A DNA stretch of 64,000 bases, taken from positions 302,782 through 366,781 of the forward strand of contig DEXV01000006.1 in the NCBI GenBank assembly GCA_002364325.1, in the 5' to 3' direction. Each line of letters begins with the position of its first letter. The stretch's first letter is position 1. A model generated the notes under the pieces. The model searched no databases. It had not been told where the DNA came from and saw only the letters and a list, made by a program, of their open reading frames with translations. Below are positions 16,322 through 25,692 of this stretch, one piece after another. The position numbers and the translations under genes are program-made. The DNA comes from Gillisia sp. UBA3175 (GTDB taxonomy: Bacteria > Bacteroidota > Bacteroidia > Flavobacteriales > Flavobacteriaceae).

Positions 16322-19300
16322 TTAGTTCAATTTATATTTTACTTGTTCCTCTTCCAAGGCATTTAGTAATTCCTGCGAGATCTTCACTTTTTGCTTTCTA
16401 CTGGTTAAGTTTAACTTCATTAATTCCTTCATCTCATAAATAATAAAATGAAGATTATGATCTCCTCTATGAGCTCGTAGAATATCTTTTAATGAATCTA
16501 TCTTCTCCTCCTTCAATTCATTTATATCAAGCTGAATGGTGAGTTTTCTAGCGTAAATATCCATGATGTCATGCAACAACTGAAAGTTATTGAACTGAAT
16601 TCTTGGCTCTCCTTTACTACCCGTGTCTTTGTTAGTCCAGCCTTCCTTTATAAAGGCCTTGATATACACAAAGGCGTTAGGTACCAAGAAATGCTGATAT
16701 TTAAGATACTCTTCTCCAAAGATCCTGAATTCATAAGAATCCCAATAATCTTCAACAGAAAATGAAGCCCAACCTTTTCCCATTTTTGAAGTTCGGTGTT
16801 GCACTTCAGATATTACTCCTCCAAAAGAAAGCTCACTATTCACATATTTCTCCTGTTCTTTAAAATCTGAAACCTTCGAATTACAGAAGTAATGAATTTC
16901 AGCTTTAAAATCGTCCAGAGGATGACCAGAAATATAGATTCCTACCACTTCTTTTTCTCTCTTCAGTTTACCAATACCTCCCCATTCTTCGCAGGGTGGC
17001 ACCACAGGTTCAGGAATTTGTACATCGCTAGCTTCACCAAATAAGCTTACTTGCGAGGAGTTTTCATTTTCCTGAAATTTAATCGCATATTTTATCACTT
17101 TTTCTAAAAAGATGATCCCGTCGCCATCATCATGAAAATATTGTGCACGGTGATTTCCGAAGCCGTCAAAACCTCCAGCCAAGGCTAGATTTTCTAATGC
17201 TTTTTTATTAGCAGCACGCAGATCTAAGCGTTTAGCCATATCAAATATGGACTTATAAGGTCCTTTTTCTCCTTTTCTATTTTCCACAATGCTTGCTACC
17301 GCTCCAGAACCAACCCCTTTTACCGCTCCCATTCCAAAACGAACTGCATTTTCCTTATTAACAGAGAATTTATAGAAAGATTCATTTACATCTGGACCAA
17401 GTACATTAAGCTTCATTCGTTTACATTCTTCCATAAAGAAGGTAACCTGCTTGATATCGCTCATGTTGTTGGAAAGTACCGCAGCCATATATTCTGCTGG
17501 ATAGTGTGCTTTTAAATATGCAGTTTGATAGGCGATCCATGCATAGCAGGTAGAGTGAGATTTGTTGAAGGCATAGGAAGCAAATGCTTCCCAATCTTTC
17601 CATATCTTTTCAAGAATCTCTTTAGGATGTCCCTTTGCTTCTCCTCCTTCAATAAATTTGGGTTTGAGCTTTGCTAGAAGATCTACCAGTTTTTTCCCCA
17701 TTGCTTTTCTCAAAACATCGGCTTCACCCTTTGTAAATCCTGCTAATTTTTGAGAGAGTAACATCACTTGCTCCTGATACACCGTAATTCCGTAGGTTTC
17801 TTTAAGGTATTCATCCATTCCTGGAAGATCGTAGGCGATCTCTTCATTTCCATGTTTTCTGGCAATAAAGCTTGGAATATATTCCATTGGCCCTGGTCTG
17901 TAAAGCGCATTCATCGCAATAAGATCTCCAAACACAGTTGGTTTAAGATCCTTCATGTGTTTTTGCATTCCTGGAGATTCATATTGAAAGATCCCTACAG
18001 TTTCTCCTTTCTGAAATAACTCATAGGTCTTTTCATCATCTAATGGAAAGGTATCTGGATCTAAGTCGATATCATGTCTCCCCTTTACTATCTTAACGGT
18101 ATCTTTTATCAAAGTCAGGGTCTTCAACCCTAAGAAGTCCATTTTTAAAAGTCCGGCGCTTTCTACTACCGAGTTATCGAACTGAGTAACATATAGATCT
18201 GAGTCCTTTGCAAGTGCAACAGGAACAAAATTGGTGATATCACTTGGTGTAATAATTACCCCACATGCATGAATACCGGTATTTCTAACAGAACCTTCTA
18301 ATATTCGCGCCTGATTTAAAGTTTGTGCTTGCAGATCATCTCCATCTGCTATATTCAATAATTCATTTACTTTTTCCAGATCCTCACTTCGGAACATCTT
18401 TTTAAGCTCCTTTTCATCTGTCCCGAATATCTTTCCTAATTTGGACATAGTAGGAATGAGCTTTGCAATTCTATCTGATTCATGAAGTGGTAGATCTAAC
18501 ACCCTTGCGGTATCTCGAATAGCCGACTTCGCCGCCATAGTTCCATAAGTGATAATTTGTGCTACCTGACTGGAACCATATTTCTGAATCACGTAATCCA
18601 TTACCCGGCTTCTGCCTTCATCATCAAAATCGATATCAATATCGGGCATACTTACACGATCTGGATTTAAGAATCTCTCAAAAAGCAGATCGTATTTAAT
18701 TGGATCTATGTTGGTGATCTTTAAACAATAGGCAACCGCGCTTCCCGCAGCAGATCCCCTACCCGGTCCAACAGATACATCCATTGCTCGGGCTGCACGT
18801 ATAAAATCTTCGGTGATCAAGAAATATCCCGGATACCCAGTTTTTTCGATTACAGAAAGCTCAAAATCTAACCTTGTTTTAATATCTTCTGAAAGATCTC
18901 CATAACGTTCCTTTGCTCCTACATAAGTAAGATGTCTTAAATAGGCATTCTCCCCACGCTTGCCTCCATCATGAACATCCTCATGATCCAAAAATTCTTC
19001 AGGAATATCAAAAGCAGGTAATAATACATCTCTCGCAAGTTCGAAAGGCTCTATCTTATCTACCACTTCCTGGATATTTGAAATTGCTTCAGGAAGATCC
19101 TTGAACAAGCTTTTCATTTCAGAATCAGATTTGAAATAGAACTCATTATTTGGCATACCATATCTATACCCGCGACCTCTCCCTATTGGCGTTGCCTGTT
19201 TTTCGCCTTCTTTAACACATAATAAAATATCATGTGCATTGGCATCTTCTTTTGCGCAATAATAAGTGTTGTTGGTAGCTACGGTTTTTACATGGTGCTT

Positions 19301-20710
19301 TTTGGCCAGTTTCAACAACACGTCATTTGCCCTGTTTTCCTCTTCCAGATCATGACGCATTAACTCTATATAAAGATCTTCCCCAAAAGTTTCTTTCCAC
19401 CAAAGCAATGCTTCCTCGGCTTGATTTTCACCGACATTTAAGATCTTTCCCGGAACTTCTCCATAAAGGTTACCTGTAAGGATTATAAGATCTTCTTTAT
19501 ATTTTTCTATAACCTTTCTATCTATCCTTGGTAAGTAGTAAAACCCATTAACGTAGGCAATAGAAGCCATTTTTGCCAGATTATGATATCCGTTCTTGTT
19601 CTTAGCAAGAATTACGATCTGGTAACCATTATCTTTTCTAGTCTTATCTAAATGATCTTCACACACAAAGAATTCACAACCAAGGATCGCTTTTAATTCC
19701 TTTGCTGTAGCAGGCTCGCCCTTTTCTTTGGCATCTGCATTTTTAGATCTTACAGATTTATTATAATTTCCAACTTCCTTTACAAAATGGAAAGCGCCCA
19801 TCATATTCCCATGATCGGTCAATGCCACGGCTGGCATGTTTTCTTTGGAAGCCGATTCTATTAAATTAGCGATGCTAATAGTTGATTGTAAAATGGAAAA
19901 TTGAGAATGATTATGAAGATGAGAGAAACGAACTTCATCCAGTTTCTCAAGATTCTCTTCAATCTCCTCTGTAGTCACCTCATCTACTTTGTCAAGCTTT
20001 TGAAGCTGTTCCCTTATTCTAGCTGAAGCTTTTTTAAGGTTGATATGTTTTAACCCTATTAGCTTAAATGGCTCTGGATTTTTTTCTTTATAATCTTCTA
20101 AATAATCTTCTGAAACTTGAAGTTCTTGCTTCGTGTAATTTTCACGTCTAATTAACTCCAAGAAACAACGTGTAGTCGCTTCCACATCCGCAGTGGCATT
20201 GTGGGCTTCAGAAAAAGGCTGATCAAATAATTGCTGATGTAGCTCTGTTAAAGTTGGTAATTTAAATCTCCCATATCTACCACCTGGAAGTTTACATAAT
20301 TCAGCAGTTTTTTCTGTACATGTATCTAGAACTGGAAAAGCTTCCATCGGATTTTTCAATCCTAGTCTTAGATACTCGGCACCCATGATATTAAGATCGA
20401 AGCCAACATTTTGACCTACAATGAATTTTGATCGTTGTAAAGCTGCATGGAATTTTTCTAATACTTCTTGAAGCGGTAATCCATCTTGTTGTGCTAATTC
20501 TGTAGAGATTCCGTGAATCTTTTCTGCATCAAATGGAATGTTGAAACCTTCAGGTTGTACTAAATAATCCTGATGCTCCACCAAATTACCCATTTCATCA
20601 TGTAATTGCCAAGCTATCTGAATACAACGAGGCCAATTGTCGAAATCTGTTAATGGGGCATCCCACCTTTTTGGTAATCCAGTAGTTTCGGTATCGAAAA
20701 TTAAATACAT
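16322..20710 (-). CDS. dnaE: DNA polymerase III alpha subunit with fused N-terminal exonuclease
   Basis: Replicative polymerase of 1,462 residues. Residues 1-180 form a DnaQ-type 3'-5' exonuclease (FDTETTGLPK with the acidic pair, VGQNVGFDLNIMG, HNATADVEAT). A PHP domain starts near 265 (SHLHNHSQFSIL). The polymerase palm has GPGRGSAAGS and PDIDIDFDD, and the finger and OB parts follow. The fused exonuclease explains its greater length than Escherichia coli DnaE (about 1,160) and is usual in Bacteroidota. The enzyme works in the replisome on the beta clamp. Some key motifs such as ACGVIITP are intact. A divergent terminator separates it from the next genes. Confidence 0.96.
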   Translation of the reverse strand: MYLIFDTETTGLPKRWDAPLTDFDNWPRCIQIAWQLHDEMGNLVEHQDYLVQPEGFNIPFDAEKIHGISTELAQQDGLPLQEVLEKFHAALQRSKFIVGQNVGFDLNIMGAEYLRLGLKNPMEAFPVLDTCTEKTAELCKLPGGRYGRFKLPTLTELHQQLFDQPFSEAHNATADVEATTRCFLELIRRENYTKQELQVSEDYLEDYKEKNPEPFKLIGLKHINLKKASARIREQLQKLDKVDEVTTEEIEENLEKLDEVRFSHLHNHSQFSILQSTISIANLIESASKENMPAVALTDHGNMMGAFHFVKEVGNYNKSVRSKNADAKEKGEPATAKELKAILGCEFFVCEDHLDKTRKDNGYQIVILAKNKNGYHNLAKMASIAYVNGFYYLPRIDRKVIEKYKEDLIILTGNLYGEVPGKILNVGENQAEEALLWWKETFGEDLYIELMRHDLEEENRANDVLLKLAKKHHVKTVATNNTYYCAKEDANAHDILLCVKEGEKQATPIGRGRGYRYGMPNNEFYFKSDSEMKSLFKDLPEAISNIQEVVDKIEPFELARDVLLPAFDIPEEFLDHEDVHDGGKRGENAYLRHLTYVGAKERYGDLSEDIKTRLDFELSVIEKTGYPGYFLITEDFIRAARAMDVSVGPGRGSAAGSAVAYCLKITNIDPIKYDLLFERFLNPDRVSMPDIDIDFDDEGRSRVMDYVIQKYGSSQVAQIITYGTMAAKSAIRDTARVLDLPLHESDRIAKLIPTMSKLGKIFGTDEKELKKMFRSEDLEKVNELLNIADGDDLQAQTLNQARILEGSVRNTGIHACGVIITPSDITNFVPVALAKDSDLYVTQFDNSVVESAGLLKMDFLGLKTLTLIKDTVKIVKGRHDIDLDPDTFPLDDEKTYELFQKGETVGIFQYESPGMQKHMKDLKPTVFGDLIAMNALYRPGPMEYIPSFIARKHGNEEIAYDLPGMDEYLKETYGITVYQEQVMLLSQKLAGFTKGEADVLRKAMGKKLVDLLAKLKPKFIEGGEAKGHPKEILEKIWKDWEAFASYAFNKSHSTCYAWIAYQTAYLKAHYPAEYMAAVLSNNMSDIKQVTFFMEECKRMKLNVLGPDVNESFYKFSVNKENAVRFGMGAVKGVGSGAVASIVENRKGEKGPYKSIFDMAKRLDLRAANKKALENLALAGGFDGFGNHRAQYFHDDGDGIIFLEKVIKYAIKFQENENSSQVSLFGEASDVQIPEPVVPPCEEWGGIGKLKREKEVVGIYISGHPLDDFKAEIHYFCNSKVSDFKEQEKYVNSELSFGGVISEVQHRTSKMGKGWASFSVEDYWDSYEFRIFGEEYLKYQHFLVPNAFVYIKAFIKEGWTNKDTGSKGEPRIQFNNFQLLHDIMDIYARKLTIQLDINELKEEKIDSLKDILRAHRGDHNLHFIIYEMKELMKLNLTSRKQKVKISQELLNALEEEQVKYKLN

Positions 20711-20844
20711 GTATTAATTTTAGTGCTGTTAAGACTTCGCAAATGCAATTGCAAAGAAAAGAGACTTCTCATAGAAAGAAGGTTTAAAATTACAGTTTAT
20801 TCAATCTTTTTAAAAACGAAAGTTATAAACATTATAAACAAAAA

Positions 20845-20870
20845 AAAACGCAACCCTGAGGTTGCGTTTT
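20845..20870. terminator. Terminator hairpin after PA2169-like gene
   Basis: Perfect 11-base stem AAAACGCAACC with loop CTGA, flanked by A- and T-runs, directly after the stop of the minus-strand gene at 20891. Confidence 0.85.
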
Positions 20871-20890
20871 CGTTATATATCAAGCAATTT

Positions 20891-21355
20891 CTATGCTACT
20901 GCTTCTTCCATTTTTGGAACATTATTAATAGTGTTCTTAATGGTATTTCTATGGGATATTAAAACAGTTTTGATGCTTTCAGGAATTTCTGTTTCTGCAA
21001 TCACTTCATTGTAATCTTCTAAACTTGCTTTCTCACCTCTAACTATTTCATCTAAAATAGCTGCTTGTTCATTGGTTGAGAAAATGGTTTTAAAATCCAT
21101 CCAGTTCCTATGCATTGTACCTTTAAAACTACCCGATTCTTTTGGGTTTTCACCAAGGTTTAAAATTTGAGTTCGTATCTGGCTAGCAAATTTGCTTCTA
21201 TCTTCTGAGCATTCTGTAAAAAATGTAATTAATCTTTTATTCTCTACATTTTTCACTGCCTTTAAATAACCTTTTTCGGCATCGTAATTCTTGATTAATA
21301 ATTCGTTTAACTTGTTTGAAATTTTTTCGTTGTTCAACATAATATCTATCTTCAT
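20891..21355 (-). CDS. PA2169/DUF2383 family four-helix-bundle protein (copy A)
   Basis: 154 residues, helical, ferritin-like. The pattern LNELLIKNYDAEKGY near the start and IVRGEKASLEDYNEV later mark the PA2169 family, often stress- or stationary-phase induced and of unknown reaction. Acidic and amide residues in the helices could bind metal, which is inference. It is a tandem paralogue of the gene at 21615 (similar order of motifs, clearly diverged). The start may be the second ATG (residue 6, MLNNEK). Confidence 0.82.
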   Translation of the reverse strand: MKIDIMLNNEKISNKLNELLIKNYDAEKGYLKAVKNVENKRLITFFTECSEDRSKFASQIRTQILNLGENPKESGSFKGTMHRNWMDFKTIFSTNEQAAILDEIVRGEKASLEDYNEVIAETEIPESIKTVLISHRNTIKNTINNVPKMEEAVA

Positions 21356-21549
21356 TTTAATTTCAATAAATTCTTTTAAGATGTGTATTGTTTCGCATCT
21401 GTTATTAGTATAAGGCTTAAAAGCCCCAAATGCAAGTATATTAACATCTTTGACATAAGTTTAATATAATTTAACAGCTTAAACGCTTAATAAGAGGCAA
21501 GCTCATAAACAATAGAATACATAATCCAATTTACAATATATATATAAAA

Positions 21550-21588
21550 TCCTCCCGGAATATGCTATAAAAGCATACCCCGGGAGGA
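21550..21588 (-). terminator. Terminator after copy B
   Basis: Two nested stems: TCCTCCCGG pairs with CCGGGAGGA, and inside it TATGCT pairs with AGCATA. It lies 26 bases after the stop of the minus-strand gene. Confidence 0.75.
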
Positions 21589-21614
21589 AATGATAATTAA
21601 TATTTATAAAAATT

Positions 21615-22061
21615 CTACCACTTGTGCTCCATAGACTTCACTTTGTTTAAGGAAGCTGTAATAGAGTCTCGTTGTTTTGTAAGAATGCTTCCTGTTGATA
21701 CTGGTAAATTAGTATCCTTCAATACTTCATTATACTCATCTACCGCAGCTTTTTCTCCTCTAATAGCTTCTTCTAATACCGCTTCTTCTTTATCTGAAGT
21801 AAAACTTGTTTTTAGATTCATCCATGCTCGGTGTGCATCTCCAGCAAAACTGCTTCCTTTCTCTGGTGCTTCCCCAAAGTTTCTAATTTCAGACTTTAAC
21901 TCATGTCCAAAATCATAACGCTCTTTAGCTCTTTCATTAAAAAATGACTGCAATTGTGGATTTTTCACCTTTTCAGCAGCAAATTTATAACCTTTTTCTG
22001 CGTCATAATTCTTTTCTAATAACTCATTTAATTTATGTGCAACATCTTCAGAATACTTCAT
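21615..22061 (-). CDS. PA2169/DUF2383 family four-helix-bundle protein (copy B)
   Basis: 148 residues with the same motifs as copy A (LNELLEKNYDAEKGY, HRAWMNLK, IRGEKAAVDEYNEV). It has its own terminator, and 259 bases separate the two copies, so each probably has its own promoter. Regulation is not visible in the sequence. Confidence 0.83.
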   Translation of the reverse strand: MKYSEDVAHKLNELLEKNYDAEKGYKFAAEKVKNPQLQSFFNERAKERYDFGHELKSEIRNFGEAPEKGSSFAGDAHRAWMNLKTSFTSDKEEAVLEEAIRGEKAAVDEYNEVLKDTNLPVSTGSILTKQRDSITASLNKVKSMEHKW

Positions 22062-22377
22062 AATTTTTATTTTAAGTTAATAAGTATATTTTCAACAACA
22101 TAAAAGTACAAGATAAAAGTTCTCGTATGCGTCTATTTAACAGGCTTTAGCATAGTTTAACTGCTTTTAACACAGAGGCTATTGAATGCAGAAATATTCT
22201 TAAATATTAGCTAATTTAAATTTGGAAGAGAGATGTTAAACCTATTAATCTCAAATTTATAGACTGGTATTTAATTCTAAAAATTGACTAAAGAATTTTC
22301 TATTAAAAAATTAATAAAGTAGTATCTTTGCAGACTTATTAATAATAGAGGTCGTGAACCTCACTAATTAATTTATT
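22062..22377. promoter_or_regulatory. Divergent promoter region with -7 element for rpsP
   Basis: No gene is present. TATCTTTG (22323-22330) is a perfect Bacteroidota -7 element and predicts a transcript start near 22337, about 40 bases before the rpsP ATG. No clear -33 element was found at the usual distance. Nothing else stands out. Confidence 0.6.
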
Positions 22378-22926
22378 ATGCCTGTAAAAATAAGATTACA
22401 AAGACACGGTAAAAAAGGGAAACCTTTTTACTGGATTATTGCTGCGGATGTCCGTGCAAAAAGAGATGGTAAATACCTTGAAAAAATTGGTATCTACAAT
22501 CCAAACACCAACCCTGCAACTATTGAATTAGATGTAGATGGTGCTGTAAAATGGTTACAGAATGGAGCTCAGCCAACAGATACGGCTCGTGCAATTCTTT
22601 CTTACAAAGGTGCTCTTCTTAAAAATCACCTTGCTGGTGGTGTTAGAAAAGGTGCTTTAACTGAAGATCAAGCTGAAGAAAAATTCAAAACTTGGTTAGA
22701 CGAAAAAGAAGGAGCTGTAACTTCTAAGGAAGAATCTTTATCTAAAGCGCAAGAAGATGCTAAGAAAAAGGCTCTTGAAGCAGAAAAAGAAGTAAATTCA
22801 AAGCGTTTAGCATCAGCTGCTGAGGCTGAAACTGCCGCTAACGAAGCTGAAGCTACTGAAGAAGTTGCTGAAGGAACTGAAGCTGAAGCTACTGAAGCTT
22901 CTACTGAAGAGAACAAAGAAGCTTAA
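22378..22926 (+). CDS. rpsP: 30S ribosomal protein S16
   Basis: The first 80 residues are canonical S16 (MPVKIRLQRHGKKGKPFYWI, KYLEKIGIYNPN, GAQPTDTARAIL). The protein is 182 residues, twice the bacterial norm, because of a low-complexity tail rich in Ala, Glu and Lys. Such tails are usual in Bacteroidota S16. It is first gene of an operon with rimM (15 bases downstream) and a tRNA methyltransferase. Confidence 0.97.
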   Translation: MPVKIRLQRHGKKGKPFYWIIAADVRAKRDGKYLEKIGIYNPNTNPATIELDVDGAVKWLQNGAQPTDTARAILSYKGALLKNHLAGGVRKGALTEDQAEEKFKTWLDEKEGAVTSKEESLSKAQEDAKKKALEAEKEVNSKRLASAAEAETAANEAEATEEVAEGTEAEATEASTEENKEA

Positions 22927-22941
22927 TTTAAATTTCTAACG

Positions 22942-23469
22942 ATGCTTAAAGAAGAATGTTTCTATTTAGGAAAGATCGTTAGTAAATTCAGTTTTAAAGG
23001 TGAGGTATTAATTAAGCTTGATACCGATGAACCTGAAGAATACACTGGAATGGAATCGGTTTTTGTTGATTACAACGAAAATTTGGTTCCATTTTTTATT
23101 GAAAGAAGCGGACTCCACCGCAGTACCTTGCTTCGTGTAAAATTTGAAGATGTAGATACCGAAGATGATGCTGAAGATATCATGAAATGTGATGTTTATC
23201 TTCCACTTACACACCTACCAGAATTAGATGGTGATAAGTTCTATTTCCACGAGATTATCGGTTTTACTGTAGAAGATGTTAATTATGGAACTGTAGGTAA
23301 AATCACTGCCATAAATGACAGCACTTCACAATCATTATTCGAGATCGACAAAAATGGGAAGCAAGTATTAATTCCCTTGAATGATGAATTTATAGAAAAA
23401 CTGGACAAGAAGAACAAGATCATTTTTGTTCAAACTCCAGAAGGTCTAATAGATCTTTACTTAGACTAA
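22942..23469 (+). CDS. rimM: Ribosome maturation factor RimM
   Basis: 175 residues with the N-terminal RimM beta-barrel (FYLGKIVSKFSFKGEVLIKL) and a C-terminal PRC-barrel (VGKITAINDSTSQSLFEI, VLIPLNDEFIEKLD). It assists processing and head assembly of the 30S subunit and binds S19. The pairing with rpsP is widely conserved. Confidence 0.95.
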   Translation: MLKEECFYLGKIVSKFSFKGEVLIKLDTDEPEEYTGMESVFVDYNENLVPFFIERSGLHRSTLLRVKFEDVDTEDDAEDIMKCDVYLPLTHLPELDGDKFYFHEIIGFTVEDVNYGTVGKITAINDSTSQSLFEIDKNGKQVLIPLNDEFIEKLDKKNKIIFVQTPEGLIDLYLD

Positions 23470-23475
23470 TCCATT

Positions 23476-24195
23476 TTGGAAACCCCTTTTCGATTTAAAG
23501 AATTTAGCATTGCTCAGGACAAATGCGCCATGAAAATTGGTACAGATGGTGTCCTTCTAGGTGCTTGGACTCCAATATCCCCTGAAGTCAACTCCATTTT
23601 AGACATTGGCACCGGAACTGGAATAATCGCATTAATGCTCGCACAACGAAGTTTTGCAGAAACCATTGATGCCTTAGAGATCGATGAAGATGCTTACGAA
23701 CAGGCCGTAGAGAATTTTGAGAATAGCCCTTGGGGTGATAGATTGTTTTGTTACCACGCAGGCTTCGATGAATTTGTTGAGGAAATGCAGGATGAAAAGT
23801 ATGATCTTATTGTAAGTAATCCACCTTTTTTCTCTAATTCAACAGCTTCAGCAATTACAACTTCACGAGAAACAGCCAGATCCCAAGCCTCACTTCCGTT
23901 TGAAGAATTACTTCAAGGAATATCTCAATTACTTTCAGAAACTGGCACTTTTAACATTGTAATTCCATTGGAAGAAGAAGACAATGTTATAGAGTTCGCT
24001 TCAGCGAATAAACTCTTTCCACACAAGATCACCCACGTTAAAGGCACGGTAAAATCTAAAGTAAAACGATGTTTAATCGCATTTGGTTTTCTTCAGAAAG
24101 AAATAGAAAAAGATATTTTGGTCCTTGAGGAAAGCAGACATAACTATACTCCAGAATATAAAAAAATGGTGGCTCCGTTTTACCTAAAATTATAA
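23476..24195 (+). CDS. trmN6: tRNA1(Val) adenine(37)-N6 methyltransferase-like protein
   Basis: SAM-dependent methyltransferase of 239 residues. Motif I is ILDIGTGTGIIALML (about 43-57) and the catalytic motif is NPPFFSN. The opening PFRFKEFSIAQDKCAMKIGT matches the YfiC/TrmN6 family, which modifies A37 of tRNA1(Val). The start is a TTG at 23476, 6 bases after rimM; no ATG gives a full N-terminus. Operon position with rpsP and rimM fits a role in translation. Confidence 0.85.
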   Translation: METPFRFKEFSIAQDKCAMKIGTDGVLLGAWTPISPEVNSILDIGTGTGIIALMLAQRSFAETIDALEIDEDAYEQAVENFENSPWGDRLFCYHAGFDEFVEEMQDEKYDLIVSNPPFFSNSTASAITTSRETARSQASLPFEELLQGISQLLSETGTFNIVIPLEEEDNVIEFASANKLFPHKITHVKGTVKSKVKRCLIAFGFLQKEIEKDILVLEESRHNYTPEYKKMVAPFYLKL

Positions 24196-24254
24196 GACTT
24201 TTAAATTGCTTGCTAATAGCGCGTTGGTTATTTTTGTTTACAAAATTATAACCA

Positions 24255-25433
24255 ATGAAACCAGATTTATTCCAAGCTCCAGATTATTACAATCTAGACG
24301 ATCTTTTAACCGAAGAAAATAAAATGGTGCGTGACGCTGCTCGAGAATGGGTAAAGCGAGATGTATCTCCAATTATAGAACAAGCTGCTCAAGATGCAAA
24401 ATTCCCGAAATCTATTATTAAAGGGCTTGCTGAAATTGGTGCTTTTGGACCCTATATTCCTGAAGAATATGGAGGAGCTGGTCTAGACCAGATCTCTTAT
24501 GGACTTATAATGCAGGAAATTGAGCGTGGAGATAGTGGAGTTAGGTCTACAGCATCTGTTCAATCTTCATTAGTGATGTATCCAATCTATAAATACGGAA
24601 ACGAAGAGCAACGTAAAAAATATTTACCAAAATTAGCTTCGGGAGAATTCATGGGTTGTTTTGGACTTACCGAACCAGATCACGGATCGAATCCAGGTGG
24701 AATGGTTACTAATTTTAAGGACAAAGGAGATCATTATTTATTAAATGGAGCCAAGCTTTGGATCTCCAACTCTCCTTTTGCAGATATCGCTGTAGTTTGG
24801 GCAAAAAATGAAGAAGGAAGGATTCACGGACTTATTGTAGAACGTGGAATGGAAGGCTTCTCTACGCCAGAAACACACAACAAATGGTCTCTTCGCGCCA
24901 GTGCAACTGGAGAATTGATCTTTGACAATGTAAAGATTCCAAAAGAGAACTTACTTCCTAATAAATCTGGATTGGGAGCGCCACTTGGTTGCTTGGATTC
25001 GGCACGTTTCGGGATTGCATGGGGAGCAATAGGGGCAGCAATGGATTGTTACGATACTGCCCTTAGATATTCGAAAGAACGTATGCAATTTGGAAAACCA
25101 ATTGCAGGATTTCAACTTCAGCAAAAAAAATTAGCAGAGATGATCACCGAGATCACCAAAGCACAGTTATTAGCATGGAGATTGGGAGTTTTAAGAAATG
25201 AAGGAAAAGCAACTTCGGCCCAGATCTCTATGGCGAAAAGAAATAATGTGGACATGGCCTTACATATTGCAAGAGAAGCAAGACAAGTTTTAGGAGCCAT
25301 GGGAATTACAGGAGATTATAGTATTATGAGACACATGATGAACCTTGAAAGTGTAATTACCTATGAAGGTACTCATGATATCCATCTACTTATAACCGGT
25401 ATGGATATTACAGGAATTTCAGCTTTTAATTAA
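24255..25433 (+). CDS. gcdH: Glutaryl-CoA dehydrogenase-like acyl-CoA dehydrogenase
   Basis: 392 residues with acyl-CoA dehydrogenase N-terminal, middle and C-terminal domains. FAD-binding GCFGLTEPDHGSNPG and WISNSPFADI are intact. The catalytic Glu lies in TYEGTHDIH (about 370), the signature of glutaryl-CoA dehydrogenase, which turns glutaryl-CoA into crotonyl-CoA in lysine and tryptophan breakdown. It is a single gene followed by a strong terminator. Confidence 0.9.
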   Translation: MKPDLFQAPDYYNLDDLLTEENKMVRDAAREWVKRDVSPIIEQAAQDAKFPKSIIKGLAEIGAFGPYIPEEYGGAGLDQISYGLIMQEIERGDSGVRSTASVQSSLVMYPIYKYGNEEQRKKYLPKLASGEFMGCFGLTEPDHGSNPGGMVTNFKDKGDHYLLNGAKLWISNSPFADIAVVWAKNEEGRIHGLIVERGMEGFSTPETHNKWSLRASATGELIFDNVKIPKENLLPNKSGLGAPLGCLDSARFGIAWGAIGAAMDCYDTALRYSKERMQFGKPIAGFQLQQKKLAEMITEITKAQLLAWRLGVLRNEGKATSAQISMAKRNNVDMALHIAREARQVLGAMGITGDYSIMRHMMNLESVITYEGTHDIHLLITGMDITGISAFN

Positions 25434-25452
25434 CATAAACGAGATTTTGTTT

Positions 25453-25485
25453 AAACAGGGCAGCTTTAAAAAAGCTGCCCTGTTT
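25453..25485 (+). terminator. Terminator after gcdH
   Basis: Perfect 15-base stem AAACAGGGCAGCTTT with a 3-base loop and a long T-run, 19 bases after the gcdH stop. Confidence 0.92.
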
Positions 25486-25512
25486 TTTTTATAGGATTAT
25501 TACCAAGATTGC

Positions 25513-25583
25513 ATTGTCTCATTAAGCTTGACGAAATGTGAAAAGTAAAATATTTAAAACTTCGACAAGCTCAGTTTGACAAT
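25513..25583. repeat. REP-like interspersed inverted repeat
   Basis: The right arm (25559-25583) contains CTTCGACAAGCTCAGTTTGA, a short sequence that recurs between genes in many flavobacterial genomes. The left arm (25513-25539) is its imperfect reverse complement (ATTGTC...AAGCTTGACGAAATG). Together they can fold into a long hairpin. It lies between the gcdH terminator and the next gene. Confidence 0.65.
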
Positions 25584-25692
25584 CGAAAAGTTTCTTTCAT
25601 CTAGCATATTATACAATCGTTAAGCTTTTTAAAAAGCCTATTAAAGGCTTTAAAAATCAAACTCTTAAGTTTATTTTTGCAGAAATTTTTGA

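Noticed and set aside
22668..22916. Minus-strand Ser/Ala-rich frame
   Set aside because: Shadow of the Ala/Glu-rich tail of ribosomal protein S16.
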